A DNA stretch of 64,000 nt from Chitinophagaceae bacterium (GCA_024508725.1 JANINS010000003.1:1-64000); one strand, 5' to 3'. Shown: positions 35,864 through 44,630, counted from the first letter of the stretch. Notes: generated by a model not told the origin, from the letters alone. Numbers and translations: made by a program.

Positions 35864-37195
35864 TTATTTTTTTCGTGATCTTTCGGTCGTCTGTTGACGG
35901 TTAGCTGTCAGCATCAAAGCTTCAATCTCATCTGCTTCAATCGGGATATTCTTCATCAAATCAATATTGCCACTCTTCTTTATCCAGATATTATTTTCGA
36001 TCCGGATGCCCATTTGTTCTTCTTCAATATAAATTCCCGGCTCAACGGTGAACAACATTCCTTCTTTCACAGGATACACTCTTGTTCCAAGATCATGCAC
36101 ATCAATTCCTAAATGATGCGAAATACCATGGTACAAATATTTGCGGTAAGCCCTGTTGTCTTTGTCTTCGTTCTTTACATCAGCTTTGGTTAGTAAGCCG
36201 ATCTTTTGAAACACGGCTGTTGCCTCATCTCCTACTTTCTCAGTATAATCGATGATGCTGATACCCGGTTTCAAAATGCTTTTTGCATAATTGTGTAAAT
36301 GCAAACATGCATTATACACCTGCTTCTGGCGTTTGGTGAACTTACCATTCACCGGAACGGTCCTGGTAAGATCTGCATTGTATCCTCCATACTGGGCACC
36401 GAAATCCATCAATATCAACTCACCGTCTTTACATTCCTGGTTGTTGGAAACATAATGCAATGTCCTGGCTCTGTCGCCACTGGCAATAATACTTCCGTAA
36501 GCTTCTCTCGCTGCACGGTTTCTTAAAAACTCATGCATGATCTCTGCTTCTATCTCATATTCCATTACGCCGGGTTTGATAAAGCCGAGTAATCTTCTAA
36601 ATGTTTTTTCGGTGATGTCGATAGCGGTTTGCGTTACCTCGATCTCGTATTTTGTTTTGATAGCCCTCAGATCTCTCATGATCTTTGCACTTCTTTCATA
36701 GTTGTGCAAAGGGAATCTTTTCATGATGTCTGCAGCATAACGATAATCTCTTGTTTCTACAAGATGTATCGCTCTCCTGTCGTTCTCGTTTGTATTGAGA
36801 TAAATATTATCGGCAAGATGCATCCACGTTTGCAGCAATGCATCCAGGCTATCTAACCAAACAATGGTTTGTATGCCTGAAATGGATGTGCCTTCGGCAG
36901 CTCTCAATCTTTTGCCATCCCATTTTTCTTTCATTTCCTGCGGACGCACCAACACCAATACTTCACGATATTTTGGATCGGGATTATCCGGAAACAAAAC
37001 CACCATCGTATCCTCCTGCTCAATACCACACAACCAGTACAAGTCACTGTTCTGCCAGAAACGATGCAAGGCATCACCATTGGTGGGCAGTTCATCATTA
37101 CTGTTGAAGATGGCGATACTGTTTGGCTTCATTGCTTTAATGAAACGCTTCCTGTTCTCGGTAAAAAGTTGGGGATTAATGGGTAAATGTTTCAT
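35864..37195 (-). CDS. pepP: Xaa-Pro aminopeptidase (aminopeptidase P family, M24B)
   Basis: 443 residues with an N-terminal creatinase-like domain (about 5-165) and a pita-bread catalytic domain. Metal ligands seen: Asp264 in LILMDFGAQYGG, Asp275 in NADLTRT, His in GISHHLGIDVHD, and the Glu pair in TVEPGIYIEEEQ and IRIENNIWI. It removes N-terminal residues before proline in cytoplasmic peptides. It is the first gene of the short run pepP, IVP protein, pssA, purS. A hairpin lies directly before its ATG. Confidence 0.93.
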   Translation of the reverse strand: MKHLPINPQLFTENRKRFIKAMKPNSIAIFNSNDELPTNGDALHRFWQNSDLYWLCGIEQEDTMVVLFPDNPDPKYREVLVLVRPQEMKEKWDGKRLRAAEGTSISGIQTIVWLDSLDALLQTWMHLADNIYLNTNENDRRAIHLVETRDYRYAADIMKRFPLHNYERSAKIMRDLRAIKTKYEIEVTQTAIDITEKTFRRLLGFIKPGVMEYEIEAEIMHEFLRNRAAREAYGSIIASGDRARTLHYVSNNQECKDGELILMDFGAQYGGYNADLTRTVPVNGKFTKRQKQVYNACLHLHNYAKSILKPGISIIDYTEKVGDEATAVFQKIGLLTKADVKNEDKDNRAYRKYLYHGISHHLGIDVHDLGTRVYPVKEGMLFTVEPGIYIEEEQMGIRIENNIWIKKSGNIDLMKNIPIEADEIEALMLTANRQQTTERSRKK

Positions 37196-37213
37196 ACACT
37201 CGTATAAGAGTGT
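37196..37213 (-). promoter_or_regulatory. Hairpin immediately upstream of the pepP start codon
   Basis: ACACTC-TTATAC-GAGTGT, a perfect 6-bp inverted repeat, ends right before the ATG on the minus strand. It would sit in the ribosome entry region. The CACTCTTATAC part resembles the dispersed repeat core CACTCTTGTAC, so it may be a repeat remnant. Confidence 0.35.
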
Positions 37214-37323
37214 GCAAGATAAAGGATTGTGGTTTGTTTTGGCAGATCGATGGTAGAATTGATGGGCAAAGCGGTGATAACTAATCTCAATCGATACTTA
37301 TTTCTAAATCCGCTTAGTAAAAC

Positions 37324-37357
37324 AAAAAAAGGAGGCAGCAATGCTATCTCCTTTTTG
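37324..37357 (-). terminator. Terminator of the small polar protein gene
   Basis: Arms AAAAAGGAG and CTCCTTTTT around a 13-nt loop, with a T-run on the minus strand, 20-55 bp after the stop at 37379. Confidence 0.75.
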
Positions 37358-37378
37358 ATAATTTTCACCTATAGATTA

Positions 37379-37576
37379 TTACTCTCCGGATTTATTCGCA
37401 TCATCGGGATCGGGATTGATCTTCTTTCCTTCTTTTTCTACTCCTTCTTTTACACTGTTCATGAAAGAAGAAACAGGCCCCTTCATTTCATCCTGTGGAT
37501 CTGTGGTGTGCAATGTTTCCGGGTCTGGCTGAACAGGTGCATCGCTGTTCGTTTTTTTATCTTTTTCGTTTTCCAT
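37379..37576 (-). CDS. Small polar, Pro/Asp/Lys-rich protein of unknown function
   Basis: 65 residues, highly charged and probably disordered: MENEKDKKTNSDAPVQPDPE, then a short amphipathic helix around SSFMNSVKEGVEKEGKK. No signal peptide and no recognised domain. The case for a real gene is its ATG, its position in its own gap and the dedicated terminator right after it. Function unknown. Confidence 0.6.
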   Translation of the reverse strand: MENEKDKKTNSDAPVQPDPETLHTTDPQDEMKGPVSSFMNSVKEGVEKEGKKINPDPDDANKSGE

Positions 37577-37706
37577 GAATGTTTATTTGAAAGCATAACA
37601 AACACGGAGCCAGAAAACGAGGTTTCATTCTATTAAATTTCCAGTCAGGGTGTTGCTATACATTAATTTCTCTGAAACATTCAATTTCAATCTCAAACCT
37701 CAAATC

Positions 37707-38885
37707 TTATAGATTATCCACCTTGGCTTCTATCAAAGCCTGGAGTGCAGCCGGCATTCTTGATAGCAGGTCATACCCTGTTGCAGCTTCAATCACATCA
37801 ATACTGGTTCTGTAGCCTTTCCAGTTACTGCTTACATTATTGTCATTCGGAACTAATACTGAGATGATCCTTGTATTCGCATTTACTCTTGCAGAATCAT
37901 TGATGCCATTTTGCATAACAACAGCCACTTTCCAGATATAGGCAGGTACCGTGACTCTTCCATTATCGACAGTGGTAGTATAACCATAACTACCTGTTCC
38001 GCCAACACCATAATTGCCCATGATTATGTATATCTCGCTTCCTCCATTCACTAGTCTCCTTAGACTATCTTCGAATGAAGCCCAGGTAAGCTGGTTGTTA
38101 TTTGGTGCTTGAGGGATCATGTTCGTCATGAGGAAAGTAGCCGAGTTAGCAGACAAACTACTTGTTCTATCTGCTGAAGGTATATTATGACCTCTGTCGA
38201 ATCCACTACCGGAATATGAGTTAGACTGTACCTGGTACCAACCTGCAGGTAAAGTAAAATCCGGTCTAAAATCATTTAACCTTGGCGTGTTACCAAGATC
38301 GCTTGCATATAAATGCCAACTCACCCAATTGGGTTTACCCATATCTCTGCTATAACTAATAGAGTAATATGGCTTACGCATCAGGTAATTATTCGCACTG
38401 TCAATGATCGCTGCAGCATTTGAAGGGTTGCCAAAATACATATGATCGTTCTCAGCAATGGTGCTCAAAGAAGGGTCAAAAACAGATACTTCGAAACTGC
38501 ATACAGAACTTCCTGCATTCAAAGCAAAACTAAAATTTCCACCTGATAATGGTGTACCATTTGCTTTTAGAAAAATACTAGTCACACCAGTACTATTGAA
38601 AGTTCCGGAATCAGAAAAACTCAATCCATTTATTGCAGGGGTGCTAACAACATATTTTCCCGGGGCAGTGACATTTACCTGTACAATCACAAAATCATTT
38701 ATCCCTGTTGGAATCGATACTTCATAGCCACCCTGTACATTTGTATTTGAACAATTTCCGCCGGAAGCAACAAGATTAAATTCAGCCTGGCTAACCAGAG
38801 CAGGAGTTACAGGACTAACGGTTTCTCTTTTACAACCAAATGCAAGCACAACAAATATCACTGCAAGCTTCACTCTCATACTCAT
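37707..38885 (-). CDS. Secreted DNA/RNA non-specific endonuclease lipoprotein
   Basis: 392 residues with a lipobox VLAFGC (Cys18). Residues about 30-140 form an N-terminal beta-rich Ig-like domain. The nuclease domain (about 165-385) carries the beta-beta-alpha metal signature DRGH at 230-233 (general base His233) and the Mg-binding Asn in TNMIPQAPNNNQ. The family cuts double- and single-stranded DNA and RNA. It is expected at the outer membrane surface or in the periplasm. It follows the OB-like lipoprotein and TonB receptor genes on the same strand but behind a terminator, so it likely has its own promoter. Confidence 0.92.
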   Translation of the reverse strand: MSMRVKLAVIFVVLAFGCKRETVSPVTPALVSQAEFNLVASGGNCSNTNVQGGYEVSIPTGINDFVIVQVNVTAPGKYVVSTPAINGLSFSDSGTFNSTGVTSIFLKANGTPLSGGNFSFALNAGSSVCSFEVSVFDPSLSTIAENDHMYFGNPSNAAAIIDSANNYLMRKPYYSISYSRDMGKPNWVSWHLYASDLGNTPRLNDFRPDFTLPAGWYQVQSNSYSGSGFDRGHNIPSADRTSSLSANSATFLMTNMIPQAPNNNQLTWASFEDSLRRLVNGGSEIYIIMGNYGVGGTGSYGYTTTVDNGRVTVPAYIWKVAVVMQNGINDSARVNANTRIISVLVPNDNNVSSNWKGYRTSIDVIEAATGYDLLSRMPAALQALIEAKVDNL

Positions 38886-38889
38886 TATT

Positions 38890-38897
38890 CAAAGTTA
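38890..38897 (-). promoter_or_regulatory. Candidate -7 box of the nuclease gene
   Basis: On the minus strand TAACTTTG matches TAnnTTTG and lies 4 bp before the ATG at 38885. Transcription would start about at the ATG, giving a leaderless or nearly leaderless mRNA. No good -33 box. Confidence 0.3.
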
Positions 38898-38989
38898 CTG
38901 CAACAGAAGAACTGCTGCTTTTAAACATTTATTAAAGCAAATAACTGATCGTGCTATAATTACAATCGACTTTGAAGTTATCGCATAAA

Positions 38990-39014
38990 AAAAATCCCGC
39001 AGAGGCGGGATTTT
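38990..39014 (-). terminator. Terminator of the OB-like lipoprotein gene
   Basis: Minus strand AAAATCCCGC/GCGGGATTTT with a short loop, followed by a run of eight T. It lies 20 bp after the stop at 39037. Confidence 0.9.
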
Positions 39015-39036
39015 CATGATTATGTTTTAAGAGGAA

Positions 39037-40464
39037 CTACTGAACATCGGCAGCGCTTCTCAAAGTCAACTGAGGTGTCCCATTAAAGATCGAAAGGTAA
39101 CCAGTGATTGAAGTTGCTGTTGCAGGTGGAGTGTAACCCAAAGTATTTCTGATGAAAGTTACTATGGTTGCTCCTGTTGCATTTTCAGTGATCGTATAGT
39201 TCTTACCAGTTGAGTTTGTGGTACCGGCAGTAATTGTAACGTTTGTTAACTTAACCTGAGTAGAAGCCCATGCATTCAAGTTGGCATTAAGTTGAGCTAT
39301 AGTTGTGTTTCTAACCGCTGGAGTTCCTGTTCCAACTTTGTCAGTATTTACGATGTTGTTTATCTGAAGATCCCCATTGAACGCTTCGACAGTCAAACCA
39401 GACACATCAACTCTTACGCTATCGTAAAGGTCATAGTTAGGGTTGAAAGTTGGGAAACGAAGCTGTATACCTGCATTACTACCATCCTGGATACGATAGT
39501 TAAATGTTGCTTCATTGTTTTTATTTGAAACAATCGCTCCTTTAATACCAGTGTTTGCCGGGATCACACCACCAGCACCTAACGCTCTGATCTGTGCAAT
39601 GGTCATGTAATTTAATCCTGCAGGAACATTAGAACCACAACGTGGACCTTTGAATTGAACGTCAGCAGTATCACGAATAACTAACTGTGGAGTTGAATTG
39701 AACACTGTGAAGATTGCAGTGATCGTTCCATTACCCTGCGGCACTTTAACACCTGCAAAGTTTGCATATCCACTCGTTCTCATGATAATGTTATTAGAAG
39801 TACCACCAGAACAAGTTTGTAAAGTAATATTTGTGTTTGCCTTATTTACTGAAGTATCAGCAAATGTTTTAGACAGGTCACCTCCAGCAACTTCATAATT
39901 GTTTAGCTGAACAAGCATGCTTTGCAGATCATTGCTTGCTTTTAACTGTGCCACTGTTACAACAGCAGGAGTAACTGGATTGTTAAGAGATCCTCTTTTA
40001 ATATAAGTATCAATATATGTTGAAGGGATACCTGATGTTGTAGGTGTTCCATTTTCAACCACCCTGGTAGCCAGTTTAACCATGTTAGCAGAGTTGGCGA
40101 TGTAAAGACCTTTTACTTTTACAAATATCTCTCTACCCACAGGGAAGATGTTGTATAAACCGGTTGATTCAATATCAATCTCGATACCACCGGTTGCATC
40201 CTGGATATAGATCATCTTGTAGATGTTACCAGTCCTGTCGTTTCCTACAACAATACCTTTAATAATGATATCATCTGTGATCAACTTCAGATCTCCACTA
40301 TTTGTAGTATAAAGTGTTTTTAATTGTTTGATAGTAGTGTTTGCTGTTACACCTGGGTCTACGATTGTAGCAGGCTCATCATACTTCTTTTTACATCCCA
40401 TCACCGTTAATGCAGCCATCATTACTGCTAAACTGATGATCGATAAAATGTGTCTATTTTTCAT
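39037..40464 (-). CDS. DUF5689-type OB-like repeat lipoprotein
   Basis: 475 residues with a lipobox VMGC (Cys24). The protein is internally duplicated. About 40-270 and 285-475 each hold a pair of units starting TTIKQLK, TVAQLK, MTIAQIR, TTIAQLN, and the two halves end alike in FNSTPQLVIRDTADVQF and FNGTPQLTLRSAADVQ. The units contain OB-like strands (KGIVVGNDRTGN and KGAIVSNKNNEATF). DUF5689 domains are thought to be OB-like and extracellular. It lies 36 bp after the TonB receptor gene and next to a secreted nuclease, so it may bind nucleic acid or another ligand at the surface (inference). Confidence 0.82.
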   Translation of the reverse strand: MKNRHILSIISLAVMMAALTVMGCKKKYDEPATIVDPGVTANTTIKQLKTLYTTNSGDLKLITDDIIIKGIVVGNDRTGNIYKMIYIQDATGGIEIDIESTGLYNIFPVGREIFVKVKGLYIANSANMVKLATRVVENGTPTTSGIPSTYIDTYIKRGSLNNPVTPAVVTVAQLKASNDLQSMLVQLNNYEVAGGDLSKTFADTSVNKANTNITLQTCSGGTSNNIIMRTSGYANFAGVKVPQGNGTITAIFTVFNSTPQLVIRDTADVQFKGPRCGSNVPAGLNYMTIAQIRALGAGGVIPANTGIKGAIVSNKNNEATFNYRIQDGSNAGIQLRFPTFNPNYDLYDSVRVDVSGLTVEAFNGDLQINNIVNTDKVGTGTPAVRNTTIAQLNANLNAWASTQVKLTNVTITAGTTNSTGKNYTITENATGATIVTFIRNTLGYTPPATATSITGYLSIFNGTPQLTLRSAADVQ

Positions 40465-40500
40465 CTCTTTATTTTTATACGTTTAGATCAATTGGTTGGT

Positions 40501-43074
40501 TTATTGAAAACGGAAAGTTGCACTGATAAAGTAGTTGGTTCCGTATGAATAGAAAAGCTTTGGAGGGAATTTGTTAGTGTTCCTATCCTGGAAATCGAAA
40601 CGCAATTGCTCGAATCCGCCACTTACAATATTCTTATTGTTCAAAAGGTTATTCACCCCGGCATTGAACACGATGAAAGTGTTCTTACCAAGATTGTATT
40701 TCCTTGGCACCTTCCAGCTCCATCCACCAAAGAAGTCTACAGTGTATTGAGCATCCAGTTGTGTTTGATCAAGGATCTCGTGGTACTTCGCAACATCTGC
40801 ATCTTTGTTCATATCCAAACCTTCGATCGCACCTGCTGTTCTCCTGATCGGGTTAAAATCAAGAAACTGCTGATCGAAGAAGCTGGCTGTTAAGCTAACA
40901 AACCAGAACTGTGGTGAACGATAATCCAAACCAATCGTATAAGCTTCCTGAGGTGTACCAGACACCCTGAAGTTTTGTGAGTAGATGGTTTGCTTTGATT
41001 GGGTAACATCTAACTGGCTGGAGTTATTATCTACTGTTACGATCGCATTCTGACGACTATCGAAATAATAACGGCCAAATGCAGCTGCAGCCTGTAAAGA
41101 AAGTGATGAGGTAAGTTTATAATCTAAACCGATCTCAGCACCATAATGTACTTTATCGATATTGCTCAACGCATAGTTCACGAAGTTTCTTACATCATCA
41201 TGGTAGAACGTCATTACGTTCATTTGGTTATCAAATCTTGTATAATAACCGGTAACTCTTGCTTTGATCTTAGGGGCATTCAATACATAACCACCTTCAA
41301 TTGTTTGGATCTTTTCGCTCTGGGTATTATCCTGGATAAAATCTCTCGTTCTTGGAGCGATGTAAACGTTATCAAAGTATGGAGCTCTTGTTAAGTAAGC
41401 ACCGTTAACATAGAAGTAATTACGGCCATTCAGTTTATAAGTAACACCACCTTTCAAAGAATAGTTAGTGAATTCATTAACCGATGCTTTACCATAAGAA
41501 TTGTTCGGGAACAATCCGTTTTTCACATTACCTACTCTCCAGAATCTTGTTTGTGAAAGTTCTGCAGCAGCAAAGAAGTCAACTTTATTAAACTTGAATA
41601 CACCTTGAGCCCATCCTGCAGCTTTGGTGATATTGATGTCGTAATTGAACTGGTATTTATCACCCACATGCAAAATGCGGTTAGGATTATTGACATCGTT
41701 TTGGTTGGCACTAGGATTTGTTGGATAATCTCTTTCTGCGAACTGGTTTACATCAACATAGTAATCACCACCCAAAAGATCGTTCACCCTGTTGAAATAA
41801 TTATTCTTTTGCCACTGGTAAGATGCACCTGCAGTAAAATCAACATTCTTTCCAAAACGGGTGTTGTATACGCTGTTCAGGTTTAAACGATTTGTATTGG
41901 TAACCCTGTCCTGGATAATGTAACGAGATCTTCTGCCTGGAACTACTACACCACCTACTGTTTGGTTGGTATTGGTTTGGTTAGACTCGTACAATCTTGC
42001 CCAATCGATCTGTAAAAGATCAGGATTCGCCATCAGGCTATTGCGTAAAGATTCCTGAAGGTTTGGATCAAGTGCATAGCTTGGTAAATAACGATAGTAA
42101 TCCGGACGTGGATCTGCTGAGTTATACCAGTCTAATGCAGTAGTGGCTCTTTCACCAAAAGAAAAACCTGCAGCATTGGTCAAAGTAGAATTGTTATTCA
42201 GCCTGAACTCGTGGTTAAGGATAAATACAGGTTGATGCGTTTTTGCAACATTCGCATTTCTCTTCTTACCATTTTGGTAGCCCCATGCAGGATTATAATA
42301 GTTCGTACCTGCAAGATCCATTGCTTCCTGCGTTGCAGCAGTCTGGCGACCATTTTCAGTTGGTGCACCAAAAGCGATCAACGAAAGCAGGTGTTTGCTG
42401 CCCAGTTTTTTATCGATACCAACAAAGTAGCTCCAGCCATCATAGTAAGTACCTGGAACATATCCTTCATCAGCCCATCTTCTGCTACCGGCAACCACGA
42501 AAGCCCAGCCTTTTTTGCTCACGCCGGTACCATGGTAAAAGTTCCAGCGATGCCTGTAGTTCCTGTTGCTGATGGCATAACCAAACTGTGTTTGTTTACG
42601 CTGTTTGCTGGCTCTTGCATCGATGTAAGTTGAGCTTCCGATATCACCGAAAGCAAATGTGTTTGGTCGTAGTGAAATAGAAAGATCACGGTTACGCATC
42701 ACATCATTCAAACCACCCCACAAACCAAATGGTGTAAAACCGTTATCAAGATTATCCATTGCAATGCCGTTCATAAAAGTGGCATTAAGGTCATTATCAT
42801 AACCCCTGATCCTGAAACGTACAGCATTGAAGTTAAAAGAAGCTGCATTGTAAAAAGGATCTCTTCCTGCAGTAAGTAAAGAAGCTACACTTTGGCTTCC
42901 ACCATCGTAATCATCATCAACAGTTATGGTAGGGATCGTTTCTGTGATGTCGTCTTTGATCTCTGTAGCAATACTGTCTGTCTTTGTCCTCGTCGTGTCT
43001 TTAGGCTTGTCTTTCTGAGCCAAAGCCATCACTCCAAAGAGCAAGGCAGGCACAAGCAACGTCAGTTTTCGCAT
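40501..43074 (-). CDS. TonB-dependent outer membrane receptor
   Basis: 857 residues from the ATG at 43074, which starts the signal peptide (MRKLTLLVPALLFGVMALAQ). Seven extra upstream codons are rejected. No carboxypeptidase-D-like N-terminal domain, unlike SusC. The plug holds the stretch FRIRGYDNDLNATFMNGIAM. The barrel ends in the aromatic FISATFRFQ typical of outer-membrane barrels. It imports an unknown substrate; neighbouring genes suggest products of nucleic-acid breakdown or phosphate-containing compounds (inference). It forms an operon with the OB-like lipoprotein gene. Confidence 0.9.
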   Translation of the reverse strand: MRKLTLLVPALLFGVMALAQKDKPKDTTRTKTDSIATEIKDDITETIPTITVDDDYDGGSQSVASLLTAGRDPFYNAASFNFNAVRFRIRGYDNDLNATFMNGIAMDNLDNGFTPFGLWGGLNDVMRNRDLSISLRPNTFAFGDIGSSTYIDARASKQRKQTQFGYAISNRNYRHRWNFYHGTGVSKKGWAFVVAGSRRWADEGYVPGTYYDGWSYFVGIDKKLGSKHLLSLIAFGAPTENGRQTAATQEAMDLAGTNYYNPAWGYQNGKKRNANVAKTHQPVFILNHEFRLNNNSTLTNAAGFSFGERATTALDWYNSADPRPDYYRYLPSYALDPNLQESLRNSLMANPDLLQIDWARLYESNQTNTNQTVGGVVVPGRRSRYIIQDRVTNTNRLNLNSVYNTRFGKNVDFTAGASYQWQKNNYFNRVNDLLGGDYYVDVNQFAERDYPTNPSANQNDVNNPNRILHVGDKYQFNYDINITKAAGWAQGVFKFNKVDFFAAAELSQTRFWRVGNVKNGLFPNNSYGKASVNEFTNYSLKGGVTYKLNGRNYFYVNGAYLTRAPYFDNVYIAPRTRDFIQDNTQSEKIQTIEGGYVLNAPKIKARVTGYYTRFDNQMNVMTFYHDDVRNFVNYALSNIDKVHYGAEIGLDYKLTSSLSLQAAAAFGRYYFDSRQNAIVTVDNNSSQLDVTQSKQTIYSQNFRVSGTPQEAYTIGLDYRSPQFWFVSLTASFFDQQFLDFNPIRRTAGAIEGLDMNKDADVAKYHEILDQTQLDAQYTVDFFGGWSWKVPRKYNLGKNTFIVFNAGVNNLLNNKNIVSGGFEQLRFDFQDRNTNKFPPKLFYSYGTNYFISATFRFQ

Positions 43075-43092
43075 AATACAATTTTGGAACTG

Positions 43093-43100
43093 CAAATGTA
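43093..43100 (-). promoter_or_regulatory. Candidate -7 box of the TonB receptor operon
   Basis: Minus-strand TACATTTG fits TAnnTTTG exactly, 18 bp before the ATG at 43074. A TTAG lies at about the -33 distance instead of TTTG, so only the -7 part is convincing. Confidence 0.4.
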
Positions 43101-43181
43101 CTCAGCACACACCATACAGCAGCTAATAATTATCACGTTAACGGTATATTAATCTATTCTAATAATGGGTTCACCGAAATG

Positions 43182-43219
43182 AAAAAGTCCCATCCAAAAT
43201 CAATCTGGATGGGACTTTT
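43182..43219 (-). terminator. Terminator of the rpsF-rpsR-rplI operon
   Basis: Very strong hairpin AAAAGTCCCATCC/GGATGGGACTTTT with a 10-nt loop and T-runs on both strands, 17 bp after the rplI stop. It can also stop readthrough from the other side. Confidence 0.95.
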
Positions 43220-43235
43220 GCCAAGGTCGAATATA

Positions 43236-43682
43236 TTACTCAGCAACTACTTCAAACTCAACCTCAGTAACGTTTCCGTTTCCAAAGTCGATAGAAGCTT
43301 TGTGTGTACCTAATTCTTTCACATCATCAACGATAGAGATCCTTTTACGATCGATCTCATATCCTTTCTGATCACGAATAGCTCTTGCGATCTGTAATGA
43401 TGTGATGCTACCGAAGATCTTACCGCTTGTTCCTGTTTTAGCAGTTAACTTAACAGCAGAAGATTGCAATGCATTGATCACACTCTTGATCTCAGCAAGC
43501 ATTTTATCTTCTTTCTTCTTCGCTACTTTCTGACGCTCCTGCAATTGCTTCATGTTAGAAGGATTAGCTTCTACAGCAAACTTTTGAGGGATCAGGTAGT
43601 TTCTTGCGTAACCACTCTTTACAGTTACTAATTCATTAGCACCGCCAAGATTGTCTACGTCTTTAATTAATATAACCTGCAT
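43236..43682 (-). CDS. rplI: 50S ribosomal protein L9
   Basis: 148 residues from the ATG at 43682 (MQVILIKDVDNLGGANELVT); seven upstream codons are not part of the protein. N-terminal rRNA-binding domain with GYARNYLIPQKFAVEA, long connecting helix (KQLQERQKVAKKKEDK) and C-terminal domain with SGKIFGSITS. Third gene of the ribosomal operon, separated from rpsR by an unusually long repeat-rich 234-bp spacer. Confidence 0.97.
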   Translation of the reverse strand: MQVILIKDVDNLGGANELVTVKSGYARNYLIPQKFAVEANPSNMKQLQERQKVAKKKEDKMLAEIKSVINALQSSAVKLTAKTGTSGKIFGSITSLQIARAIRDQKGYEIDRKRISIVDDVKELGTHKASIDFGNGNVTEVEFEVVAE

Positions 43683-43916
43683 GGTTGTGTGTTTAGTTCC
43701 CAAGAGCCCAGTCTTTCGAAAACCTCAGACTGTCCTTCACACTAAAGTGAGTTAGGGAATGGTGACTAAATGTTAAGGTAAAAGTCAAAAGTCAAAAGTC
43801 AAAATCGACTGTTCACTATCAAGCATTCACCATTAATTTAAAAGACCTGTATTCAAAAAAGATAAAAGCTTTCTTATAATCAAGCCTCACTCTTTTGAAT
43901 TTTGATTTTTGAATTT
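43683..43916 (-). other. Long spacer between rpsR and rplI with repeats and hairpins
   Basis: No gene seen. It contains a tandem triplicate AAAAGTC at about 43780-43802, an A/T word pair TTTTGAATTTT repeated at 43890-43915, and on the minus strand an inverted repeat CAGTCT/AGACTG (12-nt loop) within 60 bp of the rplI start. It may separate rplI expression from rpsF-rpsR by processing or attenuation (inference). Confidence 0.4.
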
Positions 43917-44183
43917 TTATTTCAAAAGATCTGTTACATAAGGCATCAATGCCATCTGGCGAGCCTTCTTAACTGCATCAGATACTTTACGCTGATACTT
44001 TAAAGAGTTACCGGTTAAACGACGAGGTAATAATTTACCTTGCTCGTTCACGAATTTCTTCAGGAACTCAGTGTCTTTGTAATCAACATAACGGATACCG
44101 TACTTCTTGAAACGACAGAATTTCTTCTTAGGCTTCTCAGCTTTGATCGCTGTCAGGTACTTAATTTCATTTGCTTTTGCCAT
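43917..44183 (-). CDS. rpsR: 30S ribosomal protein S18
   Basis: 88 residues from the ATG at 44183 ([20 protein letters not shown]). The S18 core [20 protein letters not shown] and [20 protein letters not shown] is present. A longer in-frame reading to 44249 overlaps rpsF and is not real. It lies 4 bp after rpsF; S18 binds S6 in the 30S platform. Confidence 0.97.
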   Translation of the reverse strand: MAKANEIKYLTAIKAEKPKKKFCRFKKYGIRYVDYKDTEFLKKFVNEQGKLLPRRLTGNSLKYQRKVSDAVKKARQMALMPYVTDLLK

Positions 44184-44187
44184 GATA

Positions 44188-44541
44188 TTAACCCTCCGCT
44201 TTTTCGGTTCCTGTAGGTACGCCACTTCTCTTCTTAGCATTGTACTCAACGGCGTATTTGTCGAGTTTCGTTACCATGTGACGCATTACCTGCTCGTCAC
44301 GCAGCATTTGGATCTTAAGACCCTCATTGAGGCTGGATGGCGCTGAGTACTCAAGAACCCAGTAAATACCTGTGGTTTTCTTTTGTACAGGATACGCCAG
44401 TGATTTTAGTCCCCAAGGGTTGCTGTGCGTAATACTTCCACCGTTTGCAGAAATGAAATCGGTGTACTTTTTCTGAGTAGATTTAAACTCTTCTTCAGAA
44501 AGCACAGGGGTAAAAATCACCATCAATTCGTAATTGTTCAT
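44188..44541 (-). CDS. rpsF: 30S ribosomal protein S6
   Basis: 117 residues: [20 protein letters not shown], then [20 protein letters not shown] and a C-terminal [18 protein letters not shown] tail. First gene of the rpsF-rpsR-rplI operon, with an exact consensus promoter about 60 bp upstream and a leader hairpin that may be the autoregulatory S6:S18 site (inference). Confidence 0.97.
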   Translation of the reverse strand: MNNYELMVIFTPVLSEEEFKSTQKKYTDFISANGGSITHSNPWGLKSLAYPVQKKTTGIYWVLEYSAPSSLNEGLKIQMLRDEQVMRHMVTKLDKYAVEYNAKKRSGVPTGTEKAEG

Positions 44542-44565
44542 TACCCTGATTTTGTTGTTTAAAAA

Positions 44566-44594
44566 ATTGGTTATCCGAACCCATTTCTGAGATC
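44566..44594 (-). promoter_or_regulatory. Leader hairpin upstream of rpsF, candidate S6:S18 autoregulatory site
   Basis: Directly after the predicted transcription start the minus strand can pair CCG-CCC with GGG-TT-CGG, a stem with a two-base bulge. Known S6:S18-binding leaders of rpsF operons are bulged stems with a CCG element; this fits loosely. Not verified by covariation. Confidence 0.35.
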
Positions 44595-44600
44595 GGGCGG

Positions 44601-44630
44601 CAAAGGTAAGGTTCTACGGCTAAAAAGCAA
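44601..44630 (-). promoter_or_regulatory. Promoter of the rpsF operon
   Basis: Minus strand: -33 TTG (44628-44630), a 19-bp spacer, -7 TACCTTTG (44601-44608), matching the Bacteroidota sigma-A consensus TTG-N19-TAnnTTTG. The implied leader is about 50 nt. Confidence 0.8.
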
